A DNA stretch of 64,000 nucleotides from Mariniplasma anaerobium (GCF_016865445.1 NZ_AP024412.1:1550001-1614000), one strand, 5' to 3'; positions 18,282 through 28,504 are shown, counted from the stretch's first letter. The notes: a model not told the origin generated them from the letters alone. A program made the numbers and translations.

Positions 18282-20933
18282 CTAATCGTTTAAAATACCT
18301 AAAATTACATCTGCATCATAAAGATCTGACATATCAAGTACATAATCAGGTGCTATCCCAAATTCATTTGAAACAAACACGTAAGGATCTTCAGTTGTTC
18401 CTGATCCAGTTCTATATGCACTGATGTTATTTGAACTCATTGTAAATGCAGTACCTGTAGGAAGTAATATTGGTGTAATTGATGATGCACCACCACCAGA
18501 TTGAACACCTAAGATAGGTCCTAGTTCATTTTCCATAAAGATTGTAGCTAATGAGTTAGCTGCAGAGAAAGTAACTTTTGAAGTTAAAAGTGACCAATTT
18601 AAATTTGGATATGTAGGTGTTCCATTGATAACCACATAACCACTTGAAGCTCCACCTGTATCTCCATCTTTAGAACTTACTCTAAATGGTTGGTCTGTAA
18701 TAAACCCAACGACTCTATATAATGCACCCACATTACCACCTGTATTATAAGTAAGGTCAATGGTTACATTTTCTAAAGTTGGTGATTCTGCTAATATTTT
18801 ATCCATTAACATTTCTAAATATACAGCGCTATCTGAATTAACCATACCTTCAACATCAACAATTAGAGGCCATGGTCTATCAAAACTAGTAGGTAGCATA
18901 TTTACGATACTTACATAAAATAAGTCATAATCCTCATCAAAGTCAACTTGTACCATATAATTTCTATCACCATTAACTGCATCTACAATAGTAAGTGCAT
19001 AATATCCATTATCTTTAGACGATACTATATTAGCTTCATCATATTCAAATGTATACCCTAAAGTTACTAAAGCTTGTTTGAATGTATCAACGTAAGCTAT
19101 ATTAGAACCTTTTACAATGATTTCCATCATATCGTTTGTTTCATCACTTGTATTATAATAAAAGAATTTATTACCGCTCATAATATCTGGTAAAACAGTT
19201 GTAATATCATCTACACCAAAGACATCTGCTGCAATTGCTTGATCAAATGTTGCACTTTCTTCGATATCTGCTGTGTCAAATCCATCAAGAGTTACAACTA
19301 CAGAAGTTTTTGCAGTATCTAAGAACCAATAGAATGGACGATTAGTAACTGAACCCCATTTAGCATCAATTTCATCTACTACATCAAAATAACCAGTTCC
19401 ATCTCCTTGATACCAATTTTGACCTCTAGGTCCAAATTGTCCAACAGATGTTAATTGAGGTCCTTCCCATGTTGTCTTATTAAAATATGAAGGATATCCA
19501 TAACTTGTATGTAATTCATCAATCTTCTTATAAATCATTGTAGATAACGCATTGTCAAATTCTTCTGGATCATCATTTAAAAGTCCATCAAGATTTTCCA
19601 TAAGTAATCCATAATATGTTTCAACTTCCATGATTTCTTTTAATCCATAGAAATAATCCATATTAAATGCCAAAATATTGAAATTATGAACTAATAAATC
19701 TGCTGGGAAATCTGTATTGTTCACTGAACTAGCTTTCATTGTTCTATATTCAGCTGATGATGCACTTGGAAGTGAATAGATGCCAAATAGTCCATCATTA
19801 TTGTAGTAAACATTATAATAACTAGAACCTGCAAATAATTGATTCACTATATAATAAGGAAGTAAAATGTCATCATTATAGATTGCCATGTCTAAATTAT
19901 ATAAATCCAAATCATAAACAACTTCTTCACCTTCATCATAATATGCATCAGGATTGTCATTATCATACTCAATATGGCGACCATAATTTGTTTCTGTTGA
20001 ATAAACATATGCCCAGTAAAATGCAGGGTCATTTGTAGTAATTGTATTTTCAACAGTATCTAGAGTAACAATTAAGTCATATGTTTGATCTTCATCTTCA
20101 TCATAATATTGATAAAAAATTTCTAATGTATCAACATCTTGAGTAAATGTAAATTCAACTTCTGAATCAACAAATCCATCAAGTAATCCTAAAAAGTCAA
20201 TAACACTAACATATGGCACATATCCATCTGCTTCAAAATAAAGATCGATATTACCATCTTCAACTGTATATTCAGTTGTTAAGTTTTCAAAAGGTACTGA
20301 TCTTTGATTCGTAATGACTACTTCTTCATAAACTGGAACATCAACATCAAATATATATTCTACTCTTGCAGCATTTAAAGTGAATGTACCTTTTATAGTT
20401 TGTGTTTCAGGAGTTAAATCAGCTGCAAGTGGCAAAATAATACCTGCATCTGAGACATTAGTTGAATCACTTTTCCAAGCAATTCTACTTCCGTTCACTC
20501 TACCTCTAAGTGGAAGATCTAATTGATAATCATTTAAATAAAAGTCAGCTTCTAAAGCAGCAATATCAGCTGCAATCAATTCTTCATCGGTTGGGCCTAC
20601 TGGAACTTCTTCTTCCCATTTAGCATTTAAAGTTAAATCAGCAGTGATTGCAGTTGTAAACAAAAATTCTACTGAATCATCTGTTGTATACCAATAGCTA
20701 AAAATAAAACCCTCTTTAGTTGGATTAGTAGGGCTAGTGGCATTTTGGTCTTCTTCGACAGTTAAAGCTGGAACTGCGCTACCCCCATTTGTATTAAATG
20801 TAACAGTATAAGTTACTGGATCTACCGGATCTACCGGATCCACTGGATCATCTGTTCCGCAAGCTACTACAGTGAAGCCTATAGTAAACAAAAGCAAAGC
20901 AAATGAAATTTTTTTCATTAATGCGTTTTTCAT
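18282..20933 (-). CDS. Lipoprotein with InlB-type B-repeat and S41 (C-terminal processing-like) peptidase domain
   Basis: 883 aa; lipobox V-V-A-C (Cys25). A short D-P-V repeat (encoded by near-identical 12-bp units around 20817-20850) is followed by a Listeria-Bacteroides/InlB B-repeat (about 42-110, motif TFNTNGGSAV, ending LTLNAKWEEE). A beta-rich middle part follows, then a C-terminal S41-like region: LENVTIDLTYNTGGNVGAL, then the probable nucleophile Ser790 in TFSAANSLA. I infer an extracellular peptidase acting on imported or surface proteins. Next to oppA but with its own promoter. The S41 call rests on these two motifs; the distal Lys was not identified with certainty. Confidence 0.7.
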   Translation of the reverse strand: MKNALMKKISFALLLFTIGFTVVACGTDDPVDPVDPVDPVTYTVTFNTNGGSAVPALTVEEDQNATSPTNPTKEGFIFSYWYTTDDSVEFLFTTAITADLTLNAKWEEEVPVGPTDEELIAADIAALEADFYLNDYQLDLPLRGRVNGSRIAWKSDSTNVSDAGIILPLAADLTPETQTIKGTFTLNAARVEYIFDVDVPVYEEVVITNQRSVPFENLTTEYTVEDGNIDLYFEADGYVPYVSVIDFLGLLDGFVDSEVEFTFTQDVDTLEIFYQYYDEDEDQTYDLIVTLDTVENTITTNDPAFYWAYVYSTETNYGRHIEYDNDNPDAYYDEGEEVVYDLDLYNLDMAIYNDDILLPYYIVNQLFAGSSYYNVYYNNDGLFGIYSLPSASSAEYRTMKASSVNNTDFPADLLVHNFNILAFNMDYFYGLKEIMEVETYYGLLMENLDGLLNDDPEEFDNALSTMIYKKIDELHTSYGYPSYFNKTTWEGPQLTSVGQFGPRGQNWYQGDGTGYFDVVDEIDAKWGSVTNRPFYWFLDTAKTSVVVTLDGFDTADIEESATFDQAIAADVFGVDDITTVLPDIMSGNKFFYYNTSDETNDMMEIIVKGSNIAYVDTFKQALVTLGYTFEYDEANIVSSKDNGYYALTIVDAVNGDRNYMVQVDFDEDYDLFYVSIVNMLPTSFDRPWPLIVDVEGMVNSDSAVYLEMLMDKILAESPTLENVTIDLTYNTGGNVGALYRVVGFITDQPFRVSSKDGDTGGASSGYVVINGTPTYPNLNWSLLTSKVTFSAANSLATIFMENELGPILGVQSGGGASSITPILLPTGTAFTMSSNNISAYRTGSGTTEDPYVFVSNEFGIAPDYVLDMSDLYDADVILGILND

Positions 20934-20964
20934 ATAAAATGTCCTTTCCTATTTCTTTTATACT

Positions 20965-20992
20965 ATTTTAATCTATTTTTCTTAAAAGTCAA
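20965..20992 (-). promoter_or_regulatory. Promoter of the S41-like lipoprotein gene
   Basis: Minus strand TTGACT (20987-20992), 16-bp spacer, TAAAAT (20965-20970); AAAGGAC ribosome site before the ATG at 20933. Confidence 0.65.
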
Positions 20993-21001
20993 AGCAATTG
21001 T

Positions 21002-21044
21002 ATGAAAAAAAACTGTATGACACATCAAATGTATCATACAGTTT
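21002..21044 (-). terminator. Intrinsic terminator of nifJ
   Basis: 11-bp stem (21010-21020 with 21034-21044), 13-nt loop, followed by a U tract on the minus strand from A run 21005-21012. Confidence 0.85.
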
Positions 21045-21058
21045 AACATATATATTAA

Positions 21059-24000
21059 TTATTCTTGTTCTTCTAGTGAATAATCCATTGCTAGGTATCG
21101 TTGATACATCTTCCAACGTTTCTTAGCGTCTTTCATATTTTGATCAAGTAGTTGAGCTGCATGATCAGGATTAATTTGAGCTAATTGTGAGTATCTAGCT
21201 TCATTTAATAAATAATCATGATATTTATCCCAAACTGGATTTTTACTATCTACTTGGAATGGATTTTTACCTTCAACTTCTAATCTTGGATCAAATCTAA
21301 ATGTTGGCCAATAGCCACATTCAGTTGCTAATTTAGATTGTAGATGTGAATTTGTTAATCCACCTTTGATACCATGTTCGATACATGGTGAGTAAGCAAT
21401 AACAATTGATGGTCCATTATAGCTTTCAGCTTCTTTAAATGCTTTCACAACTTGAGCTTGTGAAGCACCAGCAGAAACTTGTGCTACAAAAACATGACCA
21501 TAACTCATAGCGATTGCTGCTAAGTCTTTTTTCCTAGTGTTCTTACCAGAAGCTGTGAACTTCGCAATAGAGCCTCTAGGTGCTGATTTAGATGACTGTC
21601 CGCCTGTGTTAGAGTATACTTCAGTATCTAATACTAGAATATTGACATCTTCGTTGTTTGCCATAACATGGTCGATACCACCATAACCAATATCATAAGC
21701 CCAACCATCTCCACCAATAATCCATTGTGAAACTTTAGAAAAGTAATCTTTTACATCAAGTAAGTCTTTAGCATATGTTTTGTCGATTTTTTCTAATTCT
21801 TTGACGATATCAACTTTTAATCTTCTAGTTATTTCTGAACTTGCTCTATTTTCAATCCATTCTTTTGATAATGCTTGAAGTGATTCAGGCATTTCTTCTA
21901 AATGGTCAAATAATAATGTTTGAATTCTATCTCTTATTGTTTCATAAGCGATTCTCATACCAAAACCAAATTCTGCATTATCTTCAAATAATGAGTTAGC
22001 CCATGCTGGACCAAAACCTTTAGCATTTGTAGTATAAGGTGTAGCAGGGAATGAACCACCATAAATTGATGAACATCCTGTTGCGTTTGCGATTACTAAA
22101 TGATCTCCATAAAGTTGAGTTAATGCTTTAATGTATGGTGTTTCACCACAACCAGCACATGCTCCAGAGAATTCAAACAATGGTTGTCTGAAACTCATAT
22201 TCTTAGGATTGTTATCTCCCATATCTTTGTATGTTACTTCATTGAAGAAATAATCTGCTGTTTCTTGAGAACCATGAGCAAGTTGATCTCCAATTGGAAC
22301 CATAACAAGTGATTTTTCTTTAGAAGGACATACTTGAACACAGACACCACATTCTGTACAATCAAGTGTTGAAACTTGAATAGAGAATTTGTATCCAGCA
22401 AAATCTTTACCTCTAGCATCTAAGAATTTAGCGCCTTCAGGTGCATCTGCAACTTCTTGCTCGTTAGATAAGAATGATCTAATAACACCATGTGGACAAG
22501 CGAATACACATTGATTACATTGAATACAATTCTCGCTCTTCCATTCTGGTACATAATTTGCAATACCACGTTTTTCATATGCAGTTGATCCATTTTCCAT
22601 GTGTGCATCTTCATATCCTAGGAATGCTGATACTGGAAGTGAATCACCTTCGATTGCGTTAACAACGTCTGCAATTTTTTTAACAAAGTCTGGACGATTA
22701 TCATCAATTACTTCTACTGAATCTTTTAATGTTGCCCATTCTGGATTTACATTTATTTCTACTAAATTGATATAACCAGCATCAATTGCTTGTTCATTTA
22801 ATTTAACAACTGCATCACCTTTACGGCCATAAGCTTTTTTAGCATAAGATTTCATTAATTTATTTGCTTTTTCAGCATTTAATAAATGATCATTTAATTT
22901 AAAGAATGCAGATTGCATAATTGTATTAATTCTTCTACCAAGTCCAATTTCATAAGCTAAATCAACAGCATTAATAATATAGAACTTAGCTTTTTTAATT
23001 GCTAATTGACGTTTCACATTATTTGGAAGATGAGCTTCAATTTCTTCTTTTGGTGTTTGTGTATTAAGTAAGAATGTTCCACCTGTTTTAAGTCCTTTTA
23101 ACATATCATATTTTGTAAGATATGTATCTGTAGAACATGATACAAAGTTAGGATAGTTTACTAAATATGTAGAACGAATTGGTTTATCAGAAAATCTTAA
23201 ATGCATACGTGTTACACCACCAGCTTTTTTAGAATCATAAGCCGCATAAGCTTGTGAGTAAAAACTAGTATTGTCACCAATGATTTTCGTAATATTTTTA
23301 GATGCACCAACTGTACCATCAGAACCTAATCCAAAGAATAATAATTCTGTTGTATTAGCATCAGCTAAATCTAGTGAAGTATCTATTGTTAATGAAGTAT
23401 GTGTTACATCATCATTAATACCTACAGTAAATTGGTCTTTTTGTTCGCCTACCATATTTTCAAATACAGAAACGATCATTGCAGGTGTAGTATCTTTAGA
23501 AGATAGACCATAGATTCCACCTAAGATTTGAGGTTGTTCTTTAGTTCCGTAATAAACTGATTTAACATCTAAGTATAATGGATTACCAGTTGCGCCAGGT
23601 TCCATTGTTCTATCTAGAACTGTTATTCTCTTAACAGTCTTAGGCATTTTGTCTAAGAAATATTTAGCACTAAATGGACGATATAAATGAACTGTTAATA
23701 AACCAACTTTTTTACCTTTACTTATAAGATAATCAATTGATTGTTGAGCAAGTTCACAAACAGAACCCATTGCGATAACAACATCTGTTGCATCTTTATC
23801 ACCATAATAAGTGAATGGTGCATAATCTCTACCAGTAACTTTAGAGATTTCTTGCATATAATCATTAACGATATCAGGTACAACTTCATAATGTGTACCT
23901 TGTAGTACTTTAGTTTGGAAATAAACATCGTCACTTTGAGCACTACCTCTTGTAACAGGTCTCTCAGGATTTAATCCGTGAGATCTAAATTTAGCAACCA

Positions 24001-24601
24001 TGTCTCTATCTAATAGACGATCAAATACTTCATAATCTAAAACTTCAATTGATTGAACTTCATGAGATGTTCTAAATCCATCAAAGAAATGAACGAATGG
24101 AATACTTGACTTAATTGCTGCTAAATGTGCAATACCTGCTAAATCCATAGATGATTGAACTGATGTAGATGCTAAGAAGGCAAACCCAGTTTGTCTAGCA
24201 GCCATAACATCTTGATGATCACCAAAGATTGACAATGCTTGTGCTGCAAGTGATCTTGCAGCAACATGAATAACACCTGGTAACATTTGACCAGCAATCT
24301 TATACATGTTTGGTATCTTTAATAATAAACCTTGTGAAGCGGTATATGTTGTAGTCAATACACCCATCTGTAATGACCCATGCACTGTACCGGCAGCACC
24401 TGCCTCACTTTGCATTTCGATAATCTTCACTGGCATTCCGAATAAATTCTTCTTACCATTTGAAGCCCAAAGGTCAACATATTGTGCCATTGGTGAGGAT
24501 GGTGTAATTGAGTAAATCCCAGCTACTTCGGTAAAAGCGTATGAGCAATAAGCTGCTGCTTCGTTACCATCCATTGATTTAATAACTTTTTTAGCTACCA
24601 T
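21059..24601 (-). CDS. nifJ: Pyruvate:ferredoxin (flavodoxin) oxidoreductase
   Basis: 1180 aa, the usual length of single-chain PFOR. It oxidises pyruvate with CoA to acetyl-CoA and CO2, reducing ferredoxin or flavodoxin. Domain order is canonical: N-terminal domain I (SMDGNEAAAYCSYAFTEV), domain II, the gamma domain, a two-cluster ferredoxin domain (CIQCNQCVFACP and CTECGVCVQVCP), then the TPP domain with CAGCGETPYIK, GDGWAYDIGYGG and the Mg site DTEVYSNTGGQSS. An AGGAGG site precedes the ATG. It follows bcp by 25 bp, so the two are probably one transcript. It supports an anaerobic or microaerophilic fermentative lifestyle. Confidence 0.97.
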   Translation of the reverse strand: MVAKKVIKSMDGNEAAAYCSYAFTEVAGIYSITPSSPMAQYVDLWASNGKKNLFGMPVKIIEMQSEAGAAGTVHGSLQMGVLTTTYTASQGLLLKIPNMYKIAGQMLPGVIHVAARSLAAQALSIFGDHQDVMAARQTGFAFLASTSVQSSMDLAGIAHLAAIKSSIPFVHFFDGFRTSHEVQSIEVLDYEVFDRLLDRDMVAKFRSHGLNPERPVTRGSAQSDDVYFQTKVLQGTHYEVVPDIVNDYMQEISKVTGRDYAPFTYYGDKDATDVVIAMGSVCELAQQSIDYLISKGKKVGLLTVHLYRPFSAKYFLDKMPKTVKRITVLDRTMEPGATGNPLYLDVKSVYYGTKEQPQILGGIYGLSSKDTTPAMIVSVFENMVGEQKDQFTVGINDDVTHTSLTIDTSLDLADANTTELLFFGLGSDGTVGASKNITKIIGDNTSFYSQAYAAYDSKKAGGVTRMHLRFSDKPIRSTYLVNYPNFVSCSTDTYLTKYDMLKGLKTGGTFLLNTQTPKEEIEAHLPNNVKRQLAIKKAKFYIINAVDLAYEIGLGRRINTIMQSAFFKLNDHLLNAEKANKLMKSYAKKAYGRKGDAVVKLNEQAIDAGYINLVEINVNPEWATLKDSVEVIDDNRPDFVKKIADVVNAIEGDSLPVSAFLGYEDAHMENGSTAYEKRGIANYVPEWKSENCIQCNQCVFACPHGVIRSFLSNEQEVADAPEGAKFLDARGKDFAGYKFSIQVSTLDCTECGVCVQVCPSKEKSLVMVPIGDQLAHGSQETADYFFNEVTYKDMGDNNPKNMSFRQPLFEFSGACAGCGETPYIKALTQLYGDHLVIANATGCSSIYGGSFPATPYTTNAKGFGPAWANSLFEDNAEFGFGMRIAYETIRDRIQTLLFDHLEEMPESLQALSKEWIENRASSEITRRLKVDIVKELEKIDKTYAKDLLDVKDYFSKVSQWIIGGDGWAYDIGYGGIDHVMANNEDVNILVLDTEVYSNTGGQSSKSAPRGSIAKFTASGKNTRKKDLAAIAMSYGHVFVAQVSAGASQAQVVKAFKEAESYNGPSIVIAYSPCIEHGIKGGLTNSHLQSKLATECGYWPTFRFDPRLEVEGKNPFQVDSKNPVWDKYHDYLLNEARYSQLAQINPDHAAQLLDQNMKDAKKRWKMYQRYLAMDYSLEEQE

Positions 24602-24626
24602 AAATACTTCCTCCTGATTTAAATAT

Positions 24627-25085
24627 CTAAATTAATACTTTTAATATTTCAGCTGCATTCTCTTTTGGAGATGCCTTTTCAAAAACGTGAGTAATAATAC
24701 CTTCTTCATCTAAGATGAATGTTGAGCGATTAACGCCCATATATTTTCTGCCATACATGCTTTTTTCAACATATACACCAAAATATGAACAAACTTTTAT
24801 ATCTTCATCACTTAATAAGATAAATGGTAAGTCATAAGTTTCTACAAACTTTTTATGGCTTTTTACACTATCTTTTGAAATACCAATGACAACGATATTG
24901 TTTTTCTTAAACTCATCATATGTATCCCTAAATGCACAAGCTTGTGTTGTACATCCTGATGTAAGATCTTTGGGATAAAAATAGATAACTACCTTTTTGC
25001 CTCTATAATCACTTAAAGTGTGTAATTTATTTTCTGCATCGAGCAAACTAAAATCTTGAACTTTTGTTCCTACTTTTAGCATCAT
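24627..25085 (-). CDS. bcp: Thioredoxin-dependent peroxiredoxin, Bcp/PrxQ type
   Basis: 152-aa peroxiredoxin. Peroxidatic Cys45 and resolving Cys50 are in DLTSGCTTQACAFRD, the PrxQ arrangement with a five-residue gap; the preceding Y-F-Y-P-K-D is the family signature. It reduces hydroperoxides in the cytosol with thioredoxin. Pairing with the oxygen-sensitive PFOR suggests protection of that enzyme. A minus-strand TATAAT at 25123-25128 is a likely -10. The ATG at 25085 or the next codon may be the start. Confidence 0.95.
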   Translation of the reverse strand: MMLKVGTKVQDFSLLDAENKLHTLSDYRGKKVVIYFYPKDLTSGCTTQACAFRDTYDEFKKNNIVVIGISKDSVKSHKKFVETYDLPFILLSDEDIKVCSYFGVYVEKSMYGRKYMGVNRSTFILDEEGIITHVFEKASPKENAAEILKVLI

Positions 25086-25189
25086 ATTCCTCCATTTAAA
25101 TAAAACGAGCTTACCATTAGATATTATAACTCATTTTATGTTATTTTTTAAGGGTTTTTCAGAATTTCACATATATTTATTTCATATTA

Positions 25190-26600
25190 AAAAGATTATA
25201 AACATTAACCTTCCAAAGAACAAAGGTTGATAAATCAACCATTTAAACATACTCACCCAAATAGATATGTACGTTTCGGCGTGTTCACACCACTATACCC
25301 TAACTTTTTAGTTTTGGGGTTACCTTTTCTTAAAATATTAAGCGCTGCATTTAAATCTGCGTTTATTTTTTTACCTTCTTTTGATAGATATAATCCTCGT
25401 TTAATTCTTTTACCACTAAAACTATGTTTTTTGTAATCTAATTCAGGAATTATATCATTATCTAAATAGGATGCTTTTGAGGTGTAAGATTCATTTATAA
25501 CTTTTGAATTAATTCCATATTCTTTTGCTAAATAAACAATTCTATCTCTAAGTTTAGCTAAAGGGATTGACTTTGCCATTTGATTATATTGTTTGCTTAG
25601 TACTATGTCTTTAAAGTCTTCATTGTACCCTATAATAATTTCACCAACACTATTAACTAATGCATGATTAATTATGAGTCTTGCTGCTTTATTAATTCCA
25701 TATGTCATTTGATGGTTTCTTTTATCAATAAGTCTAATCATTTGATTTGTTAACACATTTTGATTTGGTCTTGTACTTGATAAATGACTCATTCTTTTAT
25801 GATACCACTGGTTTAATGATTTTAATTTTTTGCCATCAATTAATAAATGATTTTCATTCGTAACTGCACAAGTTACTAAATTATTAAATCCTAAATCAAT
25901 TCCCATTGTTTCTGTTTTTAGATTAATTCCACATAAAACATCTTCTTCTATATATGTATGAATAACCTCAATGTATTTGCCATCAAATCTTTGTTTAATG
26001 GTGATTTCTTTTATTTGTTTATTTATTATACATTTTGGTGTTTCTATTAATATATTTAATTCATCTAATATGTTTAATGAACTATAAAGATAATTATCTT
26101 TTTTTGGTAATATAAAATACTTTGATACACGTTTTATAAAATTACCGCGAGGTAATTTATAATATTCGTTATCTGGTTTATAAACCATTCTATCTATTAT
26201 AGAGTAATATCCAAACTTATCAAGATATCTAGGTAATCTTACTTTCATTTTATTGTTCGAATTTATAGAACCAAAAAAAGCTTTCATTGCTTCATCTACT
26301 TTTTTGATAACTGCTTGTGCTTGTGAGGTGCTAAGTGTTCGATAGTTATCGCTTGATTTTAGCAAATGATAATTATCTTCATATGTTAAATATGTTTTAG
26401 TATTAAAAAAATGTTGTCTAACATTATACAATGCTTCATTATATAAATTCTTTGATGCCCGCATCAATAAAAGTAAAAATGTTTTTTGATCTTTATCTAA
26501 CTTTAGTCTTGTTTTTATAGCTTTATATCTCATGTTTTTCACCTCCTATTCATGTCTCCATTATACCATTTTTGTGGCTAAAGTAGTACAAATAAAAAGA
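25190..26600 (-). mobile_element. IS605/IS1341-type element carrying only tnpB (ends approximate)
   Basis: tnpB without a tnpA (Y1 transposase). Just past the tnpB stop are two hairpins, 25225-25240 (GGTTGA/TCAACC) and 25207-25228 (AACCTT/AAGGTT), which share bases and so are alternatives. This is where the right end and the 3' end of the guide (omega) RNA lie in this family. I could not fix the left end; no target duplication is expected in this family. Confidence 0.6.
25253..26533 (-). CDS. tnpB: TnpB, IS200/IS605-family RNA-guided nuclease
   Basis: 426-aa TnpB with an N-terminal OrfB helix-turn-helix region and a split RuvC nuclease. With the start used here, the RuvC acidic residues are D213 in GIDLG, E348 in NESYTSKAS and D393 in INADLNAALNIL. 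The CxxC...CxxC zinc finger usual before the last motif is absent (TSKAS replaces TSKxC), as in a known subgroup. TnpB cuts DNA guided by an RNA from the element's right end. The true start is the ATG at 26533: AGGAGGTG lies 6 bp upstream, and the in-frame GTG at 26542 is inside that site. A -10 (TATAAT) is at 26560-26565. Confidence 0.92.
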   Translation of the reverse strand: MRYKAIKTRLKLDKDQKTFLLLLMRASKNLYNEALYNVRQHFFNTKTYLTYEDNYHLLKSSDNYRTLSTSQAQAVIKKVDEAMKAFFGSINSNNKMKVRLPRYLDKFGYYSIIDRMVYKPDNEYYKLPRGNFIKRVSKYFILPKKDNYLYSSLNILDELNILIETPKCIINKQIKEITIKQRFDGKYIEVIHTYIEEDVLCGINLKTETMGIDLGFNNLVTCAVTNENHLLIDGKKLKSLNQWYHKRMSHLSSTRPNQNVLTNQMIRLIDKRNHQMTYGINKAARLIINHALVNSVGEIIIGYNEDFKDIVLSKQYNQMAKSIPLAKLRDRIVYLAKEYGINSKVINESYTSKASYLDNDIIPELDYKKHSFSGKRIKRGLYLSKEGKKINADLNAALNILRKGNPKTKKLGYSGVNTPKRTYLFG

Positions 26601-26671
26601 TATGAGAACTTTTAAAAACTGAACTGGAGTTAACATAAATAAATTGACAACTTAGATTTTCCTATTAAATA

Positions 26672-26690
26672 AAAAAACGACAAAGTCGCT
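26672..26690 (-). terminator. Terminator of the tRNA-Leu gene
   Basis: Minus-strand stem GCGAC/GTCG around a TTT loop with a following run of seven U (A run 26671-26677). Confidence 0.7.
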
Positions 26691-26703
26691 TCTTTTTAAT
26701 AGT

Positions 26704-26788
26704 TGGTGCGGGTAACAGGAGTTGAACCTGCACGCCGTAAGGCGCTAGATCCTAAGTCTAGTGCGTCTGCCAATTCCGCCATACCCGC
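26704..26788 (-). tRNA. tRNA-Leu (anticodon TAG)
   Basis: Full cloverleaf on the minus strand with acceptor GCGGGTA/TACCCGC, a long variable arm (class II) and anticodon loop C-T-TAG-G-A, reading CTA and CTG. CCA is encoded (26704-26706). Confidence 0.96.
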
Positions 26789-26853
26789 GCAAAAAGAATT
26801 ATACCCTTTTTTTATAAAAGTGTCAATTCTTTTTTTAAACTTTATAGATATTT

Positions 26854-28410
26854 TTATTTTTTCTTTCTATATATAATCAAAGCCCCTATTGCAGCTATAG
26901 GAATTAATGATAATAAATAAATTGTCTTAAATTCAAAGCCGTTTTCATCCACAACATCCATTAAGATTCTAGTTTGATAAACTTCATCTTCTACTTCATA
27001 ATTTAGATATACATAATACTGACCTTTTGTAGATGATCTTAGAGAGTATTCATTATGGTCTATTGATAAATTTTTAGCCACAATACCTTCATCTTTTAAT
27101 TTTAATGAAAGCCAGCTTATAATATCAGATTCACTTTTTATCTCTTCAGGTGTTACTGTAATGATATACGCTTCATTGATATTAAATTGTGGTCCTCTAT
27201 TATCAATAACATGGATATATACATCCTTTATGGTTGTATTTGAAGCATTATCGGTAGCTGATATAGTAATTTGATATACACCTGGGGTAGTTTGTTGTAA
27301 ATATTGATCACTTGTAATACCAATACTACTCTCGTTTAGTGCAATATCATCAGTTATATTATAATAACTTAAAATTTCTGCATGTGTAAGTGTATCGTCT
27401 GTGACATACAAATATATTTCATCGGTTCCTTTAATTACAGGACCAACTACATCTATAAGATCTATATCAAATGTATGTGTTGTTAAATTGCCACTTGAAT
27501 CTGAAGCTTCAACAGTCATTTGATATGTACCTATCTCATCTGCAGCACTATAGCTATCTTGCGTAATGATTAAATCTTGATAGTCCAGATCATCAACATT
27601 ATCGCTTACACTTATATAAGACTTTATAGTATTTAGATCAACCTTGTCAACTAGTGATACTTCTATAGGCTCATCAATAGTTATTATAGGTGCTGTTAAG
27701 TCTTGAACTTCAATGGTTAAAAAGAATGCTTTTTTTATTTGATTATAATTAGCTTCATAGATCATTTCGTAAATACCCGGTAATTTATCACTAGTTGAAT
27801 ATGTATCGCCTGTAATATTCAAACTAATTGATTCATCATTATAATTTGTCGCATTAATATATGAGGATATCGTTTCTGTTGTTAACAGTTGATCATAATT
27901 AATAAGTAAGCGTCCATAATGTTCAATTTGATCATCTAAAGACAAATACGGTTCAAATCCAAAAAAATCTTGATACTCCCCTTCGTATAAAACAATTTCA
28001 TAATTAGGTGATATATAATTTGTTGGCATATGTATAATATCTATATTTAAATACTCCGCAGTATTATAAAATTCAACATATACTCTATGGTTACTCACAT
28101 CTTTTATGTATGAATACTCACGGACTTCATATCCAGGTATGTTTGTTATTTCCATAACTTTAGTTTCAATATCTTCATAAAGATACTTTAAAAATGCTTC
28201 ACTCATCACAAATGTATACGTGGTATTTGTTTTAACTTTAAAAGCCTCTTGTGTTTGATATGCGTCATCTACACCAATACTTCTAAACATCATACTCAAA
28301 TCAAAATAATTTCTCCCCACTGGTAAATTTTCGTAATTTGCATAACTACTAGACTTAAACATTGTAATACTTAATAAGAATAACATCAAAAAAATCATTG
28401 TTTTTTTCAT
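26854..28410 (-). CDS. Secreted surface protein with Ig-like (DUF5011-type) repeats and C-terminal membrane anchor
   Basis: 518 aa. Signal peptide (about 1-24), an N-terminal domain (25-165), then about four Ig-like domains of roughly 80 residues, each with the D-x-x-G/A-P-x-I start and the S-G-N-x-T or A-S-N-T-T end (for example DLTAPIITID and DSSGNLTTHTF). A C-terminal helix (about 494-513) with Y-R-K-K-K stop-transfer follows. There is no LPXTG, as expected where sortase and wall are absent. Probably an adhesin or structural surface protein. Stands alone between two tRNA units. Confidence 0.75.
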   Translation of the reverse strand: MKKTMIFLMLFLLSITMFKSSSYANYENLPVGRNYFDLSMMFRSIGVDDAYQTQEAFKVKTNTTYTFVMSEAFLKYLYEDIETKVMEITNIPGYEVREYSYIKDVSNHRVYVEFYNTAEYLNIDIIHMPTNYISPNYEIVLYEGEYQDFFGFEPYLSLDDQIEHYGRLLINYDQLLTTETISSYINATNYNDESISLNITGDTYSTSDKLPGIYEMIYEANYNQIKKAFFLTIEVQDLTAPIITIDEPIEVSLVDKVDLNTIKSYISVSDNVDDLDYQDLIITQDSYSAADEIGTYQMTVEASDSSGNLTTHTFDIDLIDVVGPVIKGTDEIYLYVTDDTLTHAEILSYYNITDDIALNESSIGITSDQYLQQTTPGVYQITISATDNASNTTIKDVYIHVIDNRGPQFNINEAYIITVTPEEIKSESDIISWLSLKLKDEGIVAKNLSIDHNEYSLRSSTKGQYYVYLNYEVEDEVYQTRILMDVVDENGFEFKTIYLLSLIPIAAIGALIIYRKKK

Positions 28411-28471
28411 AATCTCTAACCTCCTAATTCATAATAAGGTTTTATTGATCATTTTACTTTTTTAATAATAT

Positions 28472-28504
28472 AAAAAGAAAAAAGAAATGATTTCTCATTT
28501 CTTT
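28472..28504 (-). terminator. Terminator of the tRNA-His/Gln unit
   Basis: 10-bp stem 28481-28490 with 28495-28504, loop of 4, then a T-rich tract on the minus strand. Confidence 0.75.

Noticed and set aside
20817-20850. Tandem repeat as a microsatellite outside genes
   Set aside because: It lies in frame within the S41-like lipoprotein and encodes its D-P-V repeat.
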